Shown: positions 10,346-20,279, counted from the first letter of the stretch. The stretch: 64,000 nt of DNA from an uncultured Alphaproteobacteria bacterium (GCA_902584635.1 CACIAQ010000001.1:104211-168210); one strand, 5' to 3'. The notes: a model not told the origin generated them from the letters alone. Made by a program: numbers and translations.

Positions 10346-11257
10346 TATGTATTTTGTCGACTTGCTAAATAGTACCTCAATAAAGCCGGCTATCACAATT
10401 GCAAGTGCTCCAAGCCATTGAATTAAAGTCATTCTTTCCTCTGGAAGTAAAATACTAGCCGTAACAACAGCAACTATGATCTCTGACATAAGGAGAATAG
10501 CTACGCGTCCAGGAAACAAAGTTTGTGAGACTTTAAAGACAACCATAAAGCTTGGCATGAATATAATTGTAGACCATAGAAAAACATAAGGGAAAAAATC
10601 AATTACAGTCTTTTTCGGTATTTCAGTCTGGCCGATGAAAAAAAATACCAATGCTAATGCGCCTGCACTGGTGAATGCATAAACGAAGAACGTTAGAGGA
10701 AATATTTTTATTCTTGGCGAGCGCTTCAACAATCCCGATCCAATAGCAAAAAGAAGACCTGATAAAAAACCAAAAAAGTCACCTATCTTCAATGTAAAAT
10801 ATGAAGTATCTTTATTTGATAGAAGCAAAAAAAGCCCTAATAAAGCAAAAATAATTGCGATTGTCCGTCTGACGGTAAATCTCTCTGATAAAAAAATCGT
10901 GCCGAAAATAGTTCCCCAGATCGGGCTAAGATAAAACAAGAGGGTTGCCCTGACAACGGTAGTCTCTAAAATCGCTCCCGCGTAAAGCGTGAAAGCAAGT
11001 CCTATAGTAAGACCAGATAATAGAGTAGACCAATCAGTAAATTTAAATTGATTGATCTTGAAAAGTGCCATTGGGGATAGAACTAGAAGTGGGCAAGCAT
11101 TTATAAAAAAGATACTCCAATAGCTATCCAAACCTGCCAATGACAGTTCCCTTAATGGTATCCAATAAAGACCCCATAAGCCTCCGCTAATTAAAAGCGC
11201 TAAGCTTAAAGATGTATCTGAGTATTTTGGCTCTATAGTGATTTTTTCACGTATCAT
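10331..11257 (-). CDS. DMT superfamily (EamA) transporter
   Basis: About ten hydrophobic segments, duplicated EamA topology. Confidence 0.82.
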   Translation of the reverse strand: MIREKITIEPKYSDTSLSLALLISGGLWGLYWIPLRELSLAGLDSYWSIFFINACPLLVLSPMALFKINQFKFTDWSTLLSGLTIGLAFTLYAGAILETTVVRATLLFYLSPIWGTIFGTIFLSERFTVRRTIAIIFALLGLFLLLSNKDTSYFTLKIGDFFGFLSGLLFAIGSGLLKRSPRIKIFPLTFFVYAFTSAGALALVFFFIGQTEIPKKTVIDFFPYVFLWSTIIFMPSFMVVFKVSQTLFPGRVAILLMSEIIVAVVTASILLPEERMTLIQWLGALAIVIAGFIEVLFSKSTKYISKPM

Positions 11258-11363
11258 TAACAGCTTCTCAATGTTTTAGTGTTCCACAGCCACTTAAAAG
11301 TTTTTTACAAACCTTTCTTAAAACAATCTATTCTGTAAAAAGAAAACAGTAAATTGAGAAAAA

Positions 11364-12539
11364 ATGTTTATAGAGGATGAAAAAATTTTAACACCACAGG
11401 ATTGGGTATTCCCAATACCAATAGCTTATGGACCTGGACGCATTTGGGAGGTAGGTGATTATTGCACAAAATATGGTATTTCAAATCCTTTAATTGTCAC
11501 TGATAAAGGAAGCAAAAACCTATCATTTATAGATATTTTAAAAAAGGCTTTGAAAAAGAAAAATGTTTCTTTTGGTTTTTACAACGGTATAGCGCCTAAC
11601 CCAAATGATAAAGATTTAGAAATGGGGTGCGACCAGTTCTCAAAAGATAAACATGATGGGATAATAGCAATTGGTGGAGGTAGCGCATTGGATGGAGGTA
11701 AAGCCATTGGCTTGACTGTTAACAGCGGTAAAGATCTCTGGAGATTTGACTACGAGAAAAATCCTCCCAAAATAGACAATTTTAGTGTGTTCCCAAAGCT
11801 TATTACCATTCCGACCACAGCAGGTACTGGAGCAGAAACCGAAAGTACCGCGATGGTAACGCATTCAAAAAAACTAATGAAGTTCTGTGTTTGGCATCCG
11901 ATGTACAAGCCCTGCCAAACAATATTAGATCCAATGGTAACACTGGATCTCCCTTTTAATTTAACCGCATGGACTGGGTTGGATGCTCTTACGCATGCAA
12001 TTGAAGCGTATTTGGTTCCTGACTTTAACCCTATCTATGATGCAATGGCATTGGAATCGTTACACCTCATATGGAAATATTTGCCAAGAGCATGTGATAA
12101 TCTTAATGACTTGAACGCAAGATCGGGAATGCTTATAGGGTCGTGTATGGCCGGTGTGTCATTTTTAAAGGGCCTGGGGTTGGTTCATGCAATATCTCAC
12201 ATGATTGGCGCGGAGTTTAACACTCATCACGGCTTGACCAATGCTATTATTTTGCCAACGGTCTTAGATTTCAACTTGGTGAATATGGGTGAAAAGACAA
12301 ATAGAATAACCAAATCACTTGGTTTAAAGGAAGATACCCAGCATCATTTAATTTCATGTATTAAACAATTATTAACACAATTAGAAATCCCGAAGTCACT
12401 CTCAGAAATTGGGGTCCCTGCCAACTGTGCCAAAAGGATTGCAAAAAAAGCTATGTTTGACACAGCTACGTCAACAAATCCCGTTAAAGTGACCGTTACC
12501 GACATTGAAAAATTAATAAACGCGTCAATTATTAGTTAA
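11364..12539 (+). CDS. Iron-containing alcohol dehydrogenase
   Basis: IIAIGGGSALDGGKAIGL, TIPTTAGTGAETESTAMV, AWTGLDALTHAIEAYLVPDFNPIYDAMALE, LVHAISHMIGAEFNTHHGLTNAIILP metal-ligand motifs. Confidence 0.95.
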   Translation: MFIEDEKILTPQDWVFPIPIAYGPGRIWEVGDYCTKYGISNPLIVTDKGSKNLSFIDILKKALKKKNVSFGFYNGIAPNPNDKDLEMGCDQFSKDKHDGIIAIGGGSALDGGKAIGLTVNSGKDLWRFDYEKNPPKIDNFSVFPKLITIPTTAGTGAETESTAMVTHSKKLMKFCVWHPMYKPCQTILDPMVTLDLPFNLTAWTGLDALTHAIEAYLVPDFNPIYDAMALESLHLIWKYLPRACDNLNDLNARSGMLIGSCMAGVSFLKGLGLVHAISHMIGAEFNTHHGLTNAIILPTVLDFNLVNMGEKTNRITKSLGLKEDTQHHLISCIKQLLTQLEIPKSLSEIGVPANCAKRIAKKAMFDTATSTNPVKVTVTDIEKLINASIIS

Positions 12540-12557
12540 CAACTTCATATTTTTAAT

Positions 12558-12619
12558 CTGTTATTTTTCTTTCACAAATGTGAAATTATTCTGTCACTTT
12601 GCTGATCTATCTCTGTGTT
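12558..12619 (+). promoter_or_regulatory. Candidate Pho box region upstream of phnC
   Basis: 7-mers every 11 bp at 12558 CTGTTAT, 12569 CTTTCAC, 12580 GTGAAAT, 12591 CTGTCAC, 12602 CTGATCT, 12613 CTGTGTT. Confidence 0.6.
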
Positions 12620-12633
12620 TAGAAAGTGAAATC

Positions 12634-13440
12634 ATGCACCTACAAGTATCAAAACTTAAAAAAGAATTTGGTTCGACAGTCGCAATAAATAGCGTTTCTT
12701 TTGAATCTACTAAAAATGAGTTCATAGGTATCATCGGTCGTTCTGGCGCAGGAAAGTCAACGCTCCTCCGGGTTTTAAATAGACTGACTACTGAAACTGA
12801 AGGGAAAGTGTTTGCCGGGAGCATAAATATTCTGGAGCTCAAGGGTTCAGAGAAAAGGCAGTGGCAATCTCAATGCGCAATGATTTTCCAGCAATTTAAT
12901 TTAGTGCCTCGCTTGGACGTGATCACAAACGTCATATTGGGTCGCTTGTTCTACCAGTCTACCTTGCGGTCAACACTCAGATTTTTTACTAAAGAAGAGC
13001 GTTCGGATGCCCTTGATTTGATGAATCGTTTCGGTGTCGCTCCTACAGCTTTGCAAAGAGCAGAAACTTTATCTGGAGGTCAGCAACAGAGGGTAGCGAT
13101 CTGTAGAGCGATGATGCAAAATCCAAAAATAATTTTAGCAGATGAGCCAATTGCATCCTTGGATCCATTAAACGCACGGCTAGTAATGGAAGCACTGCAA
13201 TCAATTAATTCGAGCGAAAAAATCAAAGTGATATGTAATTTGCACACTTTAGATACAGCAAGAACATATTGCGACAGGATTATTGGAATGCGGTCTGGAG
13301 AGATAGTATTTGACGGCAAGCCAAGTGAATTGAGCGATGCGAAAGCAAGAGAAATTTACGGTGTTGAGGCTGATGAGGCATTCGAAGCGTCAGTAACCTC
13401 AACGTCCTTAAATACATCCCACATAGGGATTGCAAGTTAA
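12634..13440 (+). CDS. phnC: Phosphonate ABC transporter ATP-binding protein PhnC
   Basis: [73 protein letters not shown]; start set at MHLQVSKL. Confidence 0.95.
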   Translation: MHLQVSKLKKEFGSTVAINSVSFESTKNEFIGIIGRSGAGKSTLLRVLNRLTTETEGKVFAGSINILELKGSEKRQWQSQCAMIFQQFNLVPRLDVITNVILGRLFYQSTLRSTLRFFTKEERSDALDLMNRFGVAPTALQRAETLSGGQQQRVAICRAMMQNPKIILADEPIASLDPLNARLVMEALQSINSSEKIKVICNLHTLDTARTYCDRIIGMRSGEIVFDGKPSELSDAKAREIYGVEADEAFEASVTSTSLNTSHIGIAS

Positions 13441-13462
13441 TATTTAAAATGAGGAGTTCACG

Positions 13463-14416
13463 ATGTTAAAGAAGTTTTTTTTAGTATCTACTTTGTTTCT
13501 GTTTTTTGGAGCAACCTATGCTGAGCCTAATCCAAACTATAAGGGCCCAACATACGATCTAAGTAAAATACAACCAGAGTTTAGAATTGGCTTTTTAGGG
13601 GACGAAGCCGCACAAGATATAATTGCAAGGAACCAGTGCTTGCCACCGTACTTTGAAGCTGCGTATGGAGTTCCAGCAAAAATGTTTACGTTTACTGACT
13701 ACGCTGGAACGATGGAGTCAATGCTAGGTGGTAATATAGATTATGCATGGTTTGGTGCATCGGGCTATGCCGGAATGTACTTAGCAGATCCTGATGCTGC
13801 CGTTCCAGTGTTGACAAGAATGCAACCAACTGGAGATACAGGCTATTATTCAATAATGGTAACTAGAAAAGACTCAGGGATAAACAATCTTGATGATATG
13901 AAAGGTAAAGTGCTCGGCTTTGCAGATCCGAATTCAACCTCAGGATACCTAATCCCATCAGTTGAATTACCTGACATTTACAATATAAATATGGCTGAAT
14001 ACTTCAAAGATACCCCTTTCATGGGAGGGCACGAAAATGGAGTGCTCGGCGTGTTGAACGGTGATGTGGATGCGGCAGTAACTTGGGTGTCAGGCGTCGG
14101 TGAATGGGACGAGGGCTACTCTTCAGGTAACTTAAGAAGAATGGTTGAAAAAGGTCTGCTTAATATGGACGATATAAAGCAAATATGGTCATCAAAGCTT
14201 ATCCCGAACGGTCCAATGGTTATGCGAAAAGCTATACCAAAAGAAGCAAGAGATGTAATGGTTGGCATGAAGCAGTGGATTCACGAAAACGACCCGAAGT
14301 GTAGCGAAAATATTGCAAACGGTATAGTAAGAGCGTGGGTTCCTGTTGATCACTCCTTTTATGAGGTGGTTGTGAAGGCCAGAAAGGCTAAGCTCGAAGC
14401 TAAGAAGAAAAACTAA
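13463..14416 (+). CDS. phnD: Phosphonate ABC transporter substrate-binding protein PhnD
   Basis: Signal peptide; FRIGFLGDEAAQDIIARNQC, GGNIDYAWFGASGYAGMYL, FADPNSTSGYLIPS. Confidence 0.94.
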   Translation: MLKKFFLVSTLFLFFGATYAEPNPNYKGPTYDLSKIQPEFRIGFLGDEAAQDIIARNQCLPPYFEAAYGVPAKMFTFTDYAGTMESMLGGNIDYAWFGASGYAGMYLADPDAAVPVLTRMQPTGDTGYYSIMVTRKDSGINNLDDMKGKVLGFADPNSTSGYLIPSVELPDIYNINMAEYFKDTPFMGGHENGVLGVLNGDVDAAVTWVSGVGEWDEGYSSGNLRRMVEKGLLNMDDIKQIWSSKLIPNGPMVMRKAIPKEARDVMVGMKQWIHENDPKCSENIANGIVRAWVPVDHSFYEVVVKARKAKLEAKKKN

Positions 14417-14439
14417 GTACTTCATCGTAATTATTTTAT

Positions 14440-14466
14440 AATGTGCGCCAAAAAAAGGTGCACATT
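14440..14466 (+). other. Intercistronic stem-loop between phnD and phnE1
   Basis: AATGTGCGCC-AAAAAAA-GGTGCACATT, 10-bp stem with one G-U, then ACTCCTTTT. Confidence 0.8.
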
Positions 14467-14491
14467 ACTCCTTTTAAAAAAGAATTATTTT

Positions 14492-15346
14492 ATGTCACAA
14501 AACGCAATAACAATCGAAAGTCTTGAAGAAAATCTAAAAGTTTTAGCAAGACAAAGAGCGATTTATTCGGTCCTCTTTATCGGTGCTATAATTTTCATAG
14601 TTGTGAGTGGTGTTGGTGTTGCAAATCAATATAATGCTGGAAGTTTTACAAGAGGAGTCGAGAATTTTTTTGACTACCCGGCGGATCTTTTCAGTGATGC
14701 CTTTGAGGCTGGTTGGGGATGGTTTGGTATAGTCTTAAGTTTTATCCCTGCTTTATTTGAGACTTTTTCCGCTGCAGTGTTTTCTACCGTAGTTGGTGCT
14801 TCAATCGCATTAATCCTATGTCCCTTGGCCACCATTAACCTTTCGCCAAATCAGGTTACCGTACAGATCGTAAGAAGGACCTTTGATATTCTCAGATCTT
14901 TTCCAGAGTTAGTTTTTGCGTTAATATTATTATATCTCATGGGAAAATCGATCGTTCCCGCCATTATAGCGGTAACTCTTCATACAATTGGAGCGATGGG
15001 TAAACTTTTTTCGGAAGCTATAGAAAATATTGATATGAAACCAGTAGATGGTCTCAAATCAGTGGGAGCTCGCTGGTACCAGATTATTTGCTTTGCTGTT
15101 TATCCTCAGGTATTACCTTTGGTTCTCTCCTACTCTCTTTTAAGATTGGAGATAAATGTCAGGGCCTCTACTATTTTAGGTTTTGTAGGAGCTGGGGGAA
15201 TAGGGGCATATTTAACAGCATCACTTCAATGGAGATATGGAGATGAAGTATTAGCAATTATGTTTCTACTAGTGGCAACAATAACTGCTTTAGATTATTT
15301 TTCATCATATGTTCGACATAAGCTTATCGGGAAGATTTCAGCATGA
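14492..15346 (+). CDS. phnE: Phosphonate ABC transporter permease PhnE (copy 1)
   Basis: FDILRSFPELVFALILLYLMG, LRLEINVRASTILGFVGAGGIGAYL; start set at MSQNAITIES because the upstream ATG lies in the hairpin. Confidence 0.94.
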   Translation: MSQNAITIESLEENLKVLARQRAIYSVLFIGAIIFIVVSGVGVANQYNAGSFTRGVENFFDYPADLFSDAFEAGWGWFGIVLSFIPALFETFSAAVFSTVVGASIALILCPLATINLSPNQVTVQIVRRTFDILRSFPELVFALILLYLMGKSIVPAIIAVTLHTIGAMGKLFSEAIENIDMKPVDGLKSVGARWYQIICFAVYPQVLPLVLSYSLLRLEINVRASTILGFVGAGGIGAYLTASLQWRYGDEVLAIMFLLVATITALDYFSSYVRHKLIGKISA

Positions 15347-16725
15347 GCATAGCGGTATATGATAGAGAGGTTTCTTTTCAAGAGATCTATCAAAGCGTTG
15401 AAAAAAAAGCATACTACCAGAAGTTGATTACCCTGGTGTCCATAGGAGCGATTCTATTATATTTTGTGTTTTCGATTATTCAGTTTGATTTAGGCAGTAT
15501 ATCGAGAAAATGGAGTCCAGAGAGAGCATCGCGATTATTTTTGGATACATACGCGCACAAAGACCATGTGGTAATGAACTGGAAGGACACTTCGAAAATA
15601 TCTGTTAATTTTGAAGGAGATTATAGATATCAGTACCCTAGTTTCCCTGAGTGGTTAGAACGCATAGGAGATGGGAAAGACATCGCTATCCTTACCTTTA
15701 ACAGTGGTAGCAAGGCAATCTTTAGAGACGATAAAATAATTTTCGAACAAAGTAAAAGTGAAGATAGAAAATTTATTTTTGGAATAGGTGACAACGGAAA
15801 GCCTTACGCAGAAGCTTATGATAACGATGGAAACGAAAAAGATCTTCCTAACTGGATAAGAGTTACTGAGTCAAAGGTAGAAGTAAGACCATCACTTTAC
15901 GAGAGGATTCAAATTTATAAGAGAAAGGTGGAAGTACATAGATATGAATTCGGATGGAAGTATTTTTGGTTCGATTTTTTCAGCCCACTGAAAGATTATT
16001 CGCTTCCAGAGGCCTTATCGCTCATTTTTAGTAATGAAAGAATAGAACCTGACAAAACTAATTTTGAATTAGTTTTCTCTGAAATCAGTGATAACGAACA
16101 ATGGATGCACGGTACAGTCCTGTTCTCGATCTTGGAAACATTGCTTATGGCTGTTTTGGGCACGCTTTTGGCGTCTTTGCTCGGTTTGCCGCTCGCATTT
16201 CTGGCAGCATATAATATAACACCCTTCAAATTTGTTCGATTCTCGCTTCGTAGACTTTTTGATATGCTACGAGGAATAGACATGATCATTTGGTGCTTAA
16301 TATTTGTAAGATCATTTGGCCCTGGTCTTTTCACAGGAATATTTGCGATAGCTTTCACCGATACAGGAACGTTGGGAAAGTTGATGTCGGAAGCAATAGA
16401 AAACGCTGATAATAAACAGCAGGAGGGTGTCAAATCTACTGGAGCATCAACTATACTCCAGCATAGATTTGGTATTATTCCCCAGATAATGCCTGTTTTT
16501 ATATCTCAGTCACTGTACTATCTGGAATCCAACACAAGAGGAGCGGTTATATTGGGTGCTATGGGCGCTGGAGGTATAGGCCTTCAACTTCTTGGGGCTA
16601 TAAGAACGGGTAATGATTTTGAAAACGTTGGTTATATGGCAGTGTTAATTGTGCTACTGGTAACAGTCATGGATCAAATGTCAGCATTTTTGAGACGTTT
16701 TTTAATTGGAATAGAAAAAAATTAA
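15343..16725 (+). CDS. phnE: Phosphonate ABC transporter permease PhnE (copy 2, large extracytoplasmic insert)
   Basis: FDMLRGIDMIIWCLIFVRSFGPG, SNTRGAVILGAMGAGGIGLQLLGAI; overlaps phnE1 stop. Confidence 0.93.
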   Translation: MSIAVYDREVSFQEIYQSVEKKAYYQKLITLVSIGAILLYFVFSIIQFDLGSISRKWSPERASRLFLDTYAHKDHVVMNWKDTSKISVNFEGDYRYQYPSFPEWLERIGDGKDIAILTFNSGSKAIFRDDKIIFEQSKSEDRKFIFGIGDNGKPYAEAYDNDGNEKDLPNWIRVTESKVEVRPSLYERIQIYKRKVEVHRYEFGWKYFWFDFFSPLKDYSLPEALSLIFSNERIEPDKTNFELVFSEISDNEQWMHGTVLFSILETLLMAVLGTLLASLLGLPLAFLAAYNITPFKFVRFSLRRLFDMLRGIDMIIWCLIFVRSFGPGLFTGIFAIAFTDTGTLGKLMSEAIENADNKQQEGVKSTGASTILQHRFGIIPQIMPVFISQSLYYLESNTRGAVILGAMGAGGIGLQLLGAIRTGNDFENVGYMAVLIVLLVTVMDQMSAFLRRFLIGIEKN

Positions 16726-16737
16726 AAGGAGGTTTGG

Positions 16738-17160
16738 ATGAAGGTTTTACTGACATTTTTTGTGTTATTTTGTAGTGTCGCTCTCGGTTTCGGTCAGGAA
16801 CAGAAGGCTGGCAATGAGGCCAGTAGAAATACAGAGGAAACGTTTCAAAAGATAATAGACCAATGTGATAATACAGAGATTTTAGTTCTTAGAGCAAAAA
16901 TTAGACTTGAAATCAGTAGAGCTACTGAATCCGCTGGGAAAGACGCAATGGGAATGTTAGAAAGTGCATACGAAGTTTGTAGTGAAGGACAAGTTGAAAA
17001 AGCTGTTGAAATGGCAAAAAATGCTTATGAAATTGCTCGACAAGGAGTTACGGATAAATTTGGTCAGGTGGGAGATAATGCGGTGACTGAAGTTCAAAAA
17101 AACAGTGAGGATAAAAAAGTTAATAAGGAAGAACAAAAACCTTGGTGGAAGTTTTGGTGA
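16738..17160 (+). CDS. Hypothetical secreted small protein
   Basis: Signal-peptide-like N-terminus MKVLLTFFVLFCSVALGFGQ, helical middle, C-terminus EQKPWWKFW; AGGAGG RBS; 12 bp after phnE2. Confidence 0.75.
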   Translation: MKVLLTFFVLFCSVALGFGQEQKAGNEASRNTEETFQKIIDQCDNTEILVLRAKIRLEISRATESAGKDAMGMLESAYEVCSEGQVEKAVEMAKNAYEIARQGVTDKFGQVGDNAVTEVQKNSEDKKVNKEEQKPWWKFW

Positions 17161-17182
17161 ATTAGAATTTCAAGACCAAAGC

Positions 17183-17800
17183 ATGACCCAAAATCTCTCA
17201 ATCGAAAAACCGCTTATACACCAAGAGTGCAGCATAAAGAATAGCAACTTTGGACGCTTTGTAGAGATTGGAATGGGTACGCATCTTCTAAATGCTTTTG
17301 TCGGTGATTACTCTTACTGTGCAAGATATTGTGATTTTGCGAATGTTGAGATAGGGAAATTCTCTAATATAGCAAGCTTCGTTAGGATCGGTCCAACAGA
17401 CCATCCTATGGATAAAGCATCTTTGCACCATTTTCTTTACCGCTCTAATGATTACTGGAAGGACCAGAAAGAGGATCACGAATTTTTTGCTGCCCGAGAA
17501 GCAAGATTGGCTAATGTTGGCCATGACACCTGGTTAGGCCATGGCTCAATTATTAAACCAGAAGTAATTATTGGACATGGCTCAATTATTGGAGCAGGAA
17601 GTGTTGTTACAAAAAATATTAAACCATATTCAATAGTGGCAGGAAATCCTGCAAGGCTTATAAGAATGCGATTTAACGATAAAGTTGTTGATCAACTTAT
17701 GGAAATGTCTTGGTGGGATTGGGATCATGATACGATAGGTCAACGGTTAAAGGATTTTAGAGAACTTTCAGTAGAGAGCTTCATAGAGAAGTTTTCTTAA
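17183..17800 (+). CDS. Hexapeptide-repeat acetyltransferase, phosphonate-metabolism type
   Basis: Left-handed beta-helix repeats; VGHDTWLGHGSIIKPEVIIGHGSIIGAGSVVTKNIKPYSIVAGNPARLIRMRF; in phn cluster. Start set at MTQNLSIEK. Confidence 0.85.
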   Translation: MTQNLSIEKPLIHQECSIKNSNFGRFVEIGMGTHLLNAFVGDYSYCARYCDFANVEIGKFSNIASFVRIGPTDHPMDKASLHHFLYRSNDYWKDQKEDHEFFAAREARLANVGHDTWLGHGSIIKPEVIIGHGSIIGAGSVVTKNIKPYSIVAGNPARLIRMRFNDKVVDQLMEMSWWDWDHDTIGQRLKDFRELSVESFIEKFS

Positions 17801-18954
17801 GCAGCGCTTAAACTACCCACGAGCTCATCAGACACAAAAAAAGGAATTCCCCTACAGAAGACAGCGACAATTTTTCTATTATCGGGGTTTAATATCAGTA
17901 AGTCAGCTTGGGCATTATCTACTAACTCTCCTCTATCAGCTAAATTTAAAAGCCTAGCTGGATTAGTCGAGATCATCTTATACGAGTTCTCAAATGACCT
18001 AACCTTCATATCAGCCATTTTCCATACCGACTCTAAGAGCGCTGGGTAGTAGTAATCAGAAACCAAGCAGTCAACTAGATCACTTTTAACTAATTTTATT
18101 GCATCTATGTTTCCAGCTTGTGATCCTCCTCTCATGATATTTGGTGCTCCCATTATGACACCGTTGTTATTTTTCTTTGCTGCCTCAGCCGCTTGCAAAG
18201 TTGTTGGAAATTCGCAGATGTAAGCCCCGAGTGAATTATAATACTCTCTGTCTGAAGGGCTATCGTCATCATGTGATCCAAGGGTAATGTTTCTTCTTTT
18301 CAGTTCTCCTGAGAGTTCTTCAAGAAACCCCTTAACTCTCACATTATTCTTCAAGTAACCCTTTACAATGTTTATATGTTGCTCGCCAGTTCTACCTGTT
18401 TGACCAGCCCAAGCCTCGATCCTCGGTTTATCGTTTTCCCACTTTTTAATTGCCTCAGGCAAATGGTTGTTAAAGACTAAGTAGTCAATATTAAATTGAT
18501 CTATAAGATCAATAAGATATTTTTTCTCGTCAATCAGGTGTGTTTCAAATCTTATTTGAAGCCGTAGATCGGGCAAAAAGTCATTTTTTAGTATTTTTAA
18601 AGACGTTAGCAATTCAGTAGTAAACTCAGGACTTCTGTATCCACCTTCCCAAGAATAGCATTGAGCTAAATAGGCAGTGGTAATTCCATTATATATTAAT
18701 TCGTTACTTAAATTTTTGAGGGCTATTGTATGTTTTACCGGAGCGGAAGGTCTTGGGAATAAGTGGCGTTCGAAGCCATCCCCATGAAGATCTATTATTC
18801 CGGGAAGAACGTAGAAATTCCCCATGTTATAATGCCTATATGGGCTACTTTCCCTATCTAATTGAATTTTACCTTGTTCAATGGTTAAGCTTTCCTTTTG
18901 AAGTTTGCCATCAATTAAAACGTTAGAGCTAGAGAAAGAAAAATCTGAAAACAT
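17797..18954 (-). CDS. phnM: Alpha-D-ribose 1-methylphosphonate 5-triphosphate diphosphatase PhnM (copy 1)
   Basis: YVLPGIIDLHGDGFERHLFPRPSA, HDDDSPSDREYYNSLG, MGAPNIMRGGSQAGNIDA, LVSDYYYPALL; track ORF starts at 18969 but the promoter position favours the ATG at 18954. Confidence 0.94.
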   Translation of the reverse strand: MFSDFSFSSSNVLIDGKLQKESLTIEQGKIQLDRESSPYRHYNMGNFYVLPGIIDLHGDGFERHLFPRPSAPVKHTIALKNLSNELIYNGITTAYLAQCYSWEGGYRSPEFTTELLTSLKILKNDFLPDLRLQIRFETHLIDEKKYLIDLIDQFNIDYLVFNNHLPEAIKKWENDKPRIEAWAGQTGRTGEQHINIVKGYLKNNVRVKGFLEELSGELKRRNITLGSHDDDSPSDREYYNSLGAYICEFPTTLQAAEAAKKNNNGVIMGAPNIMRGGSQAGNIDAIKLVKSDLVDCLVSDYYYPALLESVWKMADMKVRSFENSYKMISTNPARLLNLADRGELVDNAQADLLILNPDNRKIVAVFCRGIPFFVSDELVGSLSAA

Positions 18955-18960
18955 AGTGTC

Positions 18961-19005
18961 GGTATACATCTAAATTATGACAAGAATGTTACAAAAAGTT
19001 TACAA
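18961..19005 (-). promoter_or_regulatory. Pho box plus -10 for phnM copy 1
   Basis: Minus strand TTGTAAA-CTTT-TTGTAAC-ATTC-TTGTCAT (three 11-bp repeats), AATTTAGATG, then TATACC. Confidence 0.75.
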
Positions 19006-19058
19006 AAATTTCTCAATTTTTAAGGTTACTTTCCTAATACTACTGATATCGTCATAGG

Positions 19059-20279
19059 ATGACTTTGTGGAAGATTTTCATTACATTTCTTTCTTTAGGC
19101 TTTACATCCTTTGGAGGACCTACCGCCCATATAGGTTTTTTTAGAGAAAAGTTTGTAGAGCGGATGAAGATTATCGATGATATGAGATTCACGCATTTAC
19201 TATCGATAACACAAGCATTGCCAGGACCAACTTCGAGTCAATTAGCATTAGCTATTGGGTTGCAGCAAGGAGGGATTATTAGTGGTCACCTAGCCTTATT
19301 AGCATTCAGCCTACCATCAACTTTTATAATGATTGCTTTTGCTCTATTTATATCCAACGATTTGGTGGTTTTAAGTTCCTTAACTATTGTTGGATTATCG
19401 TCCATCTCTATTCCTATCGTGGGGAAGGCGGTCTATTCAATGTTTAAGATGTTTTGTAATGATAACTTGGACAAAATAGGGTTTATAATTTTTTCCGGTA
19501 TTTTAATTTTTACTAACTTATTACTATACCCTATCGCGATTCTTCTTGTTGGCTGGATATATGGTGTGCTTTCAACCAATGACACTGTTAAAGGACCAAA
19601 TTTTTCTAACCAGTTGAAAATAGGGAACAGTATACATTCTATTCTCTGTCTTTTTATTCTTGTGATTTTATTAATTTTTTCGAATGTTATCAGTTTAGAA
19701 GGCGTTCCTGCAATATGCCGGGACTTTTTCAATATGAGTTTTTTGGTTTTTGGAGGTGGTCACGTTGTGCTCCCGTTGTTAGAGGGTGTAGTTGTCCAGA
19801 ATGGCTTTATATCTTCGGAAGATTTTATGCTTGGCTATGGAATGGCCCAAGCTATTCCTGGACCACTATTTTCTTTTGCTGCGTATCTTGGTGCTCTATT
19901 AGGCGACGTGTCAGATCAGAAAAAGCTCTTGTACTCATTAATTCTACTAATTTCTCTTTATGGCTCCACCTTACTTCTCGTAGCTCCTGCAATAAACTTT
20001 TGGAATGTTCTTCAAAGACATAGAATTTTTCTGCGGGGAATAAGGGGAGTAAATGTAGCTGTAACCTCAATTCTATTTGTAAGTTTTTTGGCTTTTGTTA
20101 TACCATCGATAGCAACATCAGAAACATCGATTATTTTAATTCTAATTTCCTTCATCCTGATTTTTTATCTACGGATGTCACCTTGGCTATCTCTTATTTT
20201 TTTAGGCCTTATGGGCGCTTGCTTCACTCAACTTAAACATTACGGATTGGATTTAAATACATTGACGAATATTATTTAA
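19059..20279 (+). CDS. chrA: Chromate transporter ChrA family (two-domain)
   Basis: FLSLGFTSFGGPTAHIGFFREKFVERMK, SITQALPGPTSSQLALAIG; second half MSFLVFGGGHVVLPLLE...MAQAIPGPLFSFAAYLGALLG. Confidence 0.93.
   Translation: MTLWKIFITFLSLGFTSFGGPTAHIGFFREKFVERMKIIDDMRFTHLLSITQALPGPTSSQLALAIGLQQGGIISGHLALLAFSLPSTFIMIAFALFISNDLVVLSSLTIVGLSSISIPIVGKAVYSMFKMFCNDNLDKIGFIIFSGILIFTNLLLYPIAILLVGWIYGVLSTNDTVKGPNFSNQLKIGNSIHSILCLFILVILLIFSNVISLEGVPAICRDFFNMSFLVFGGGHVVLPLLEGVVVQNGFISSEDFMLGYGMAQAIPGPLFSFAAYLGALLGDVSDQKKLLYSLILLISLYGSTLLLVAPAINFWNVLQRHRIFLRGIRGVNVAVTSILFVSFLAFVIPSIATSETSIILILISFILIFYLRMSPWLSLIFLGLMGACFTQLKHYGLDLNTLTNII

Noticed and set aside
15343-16725. Large insert in PhnE2 as a fusion or novel domain
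   Set aside because: Second PhnE permeases of this extended length are, to my knowledge, common in alphaproteobacteria; not clearly unusual
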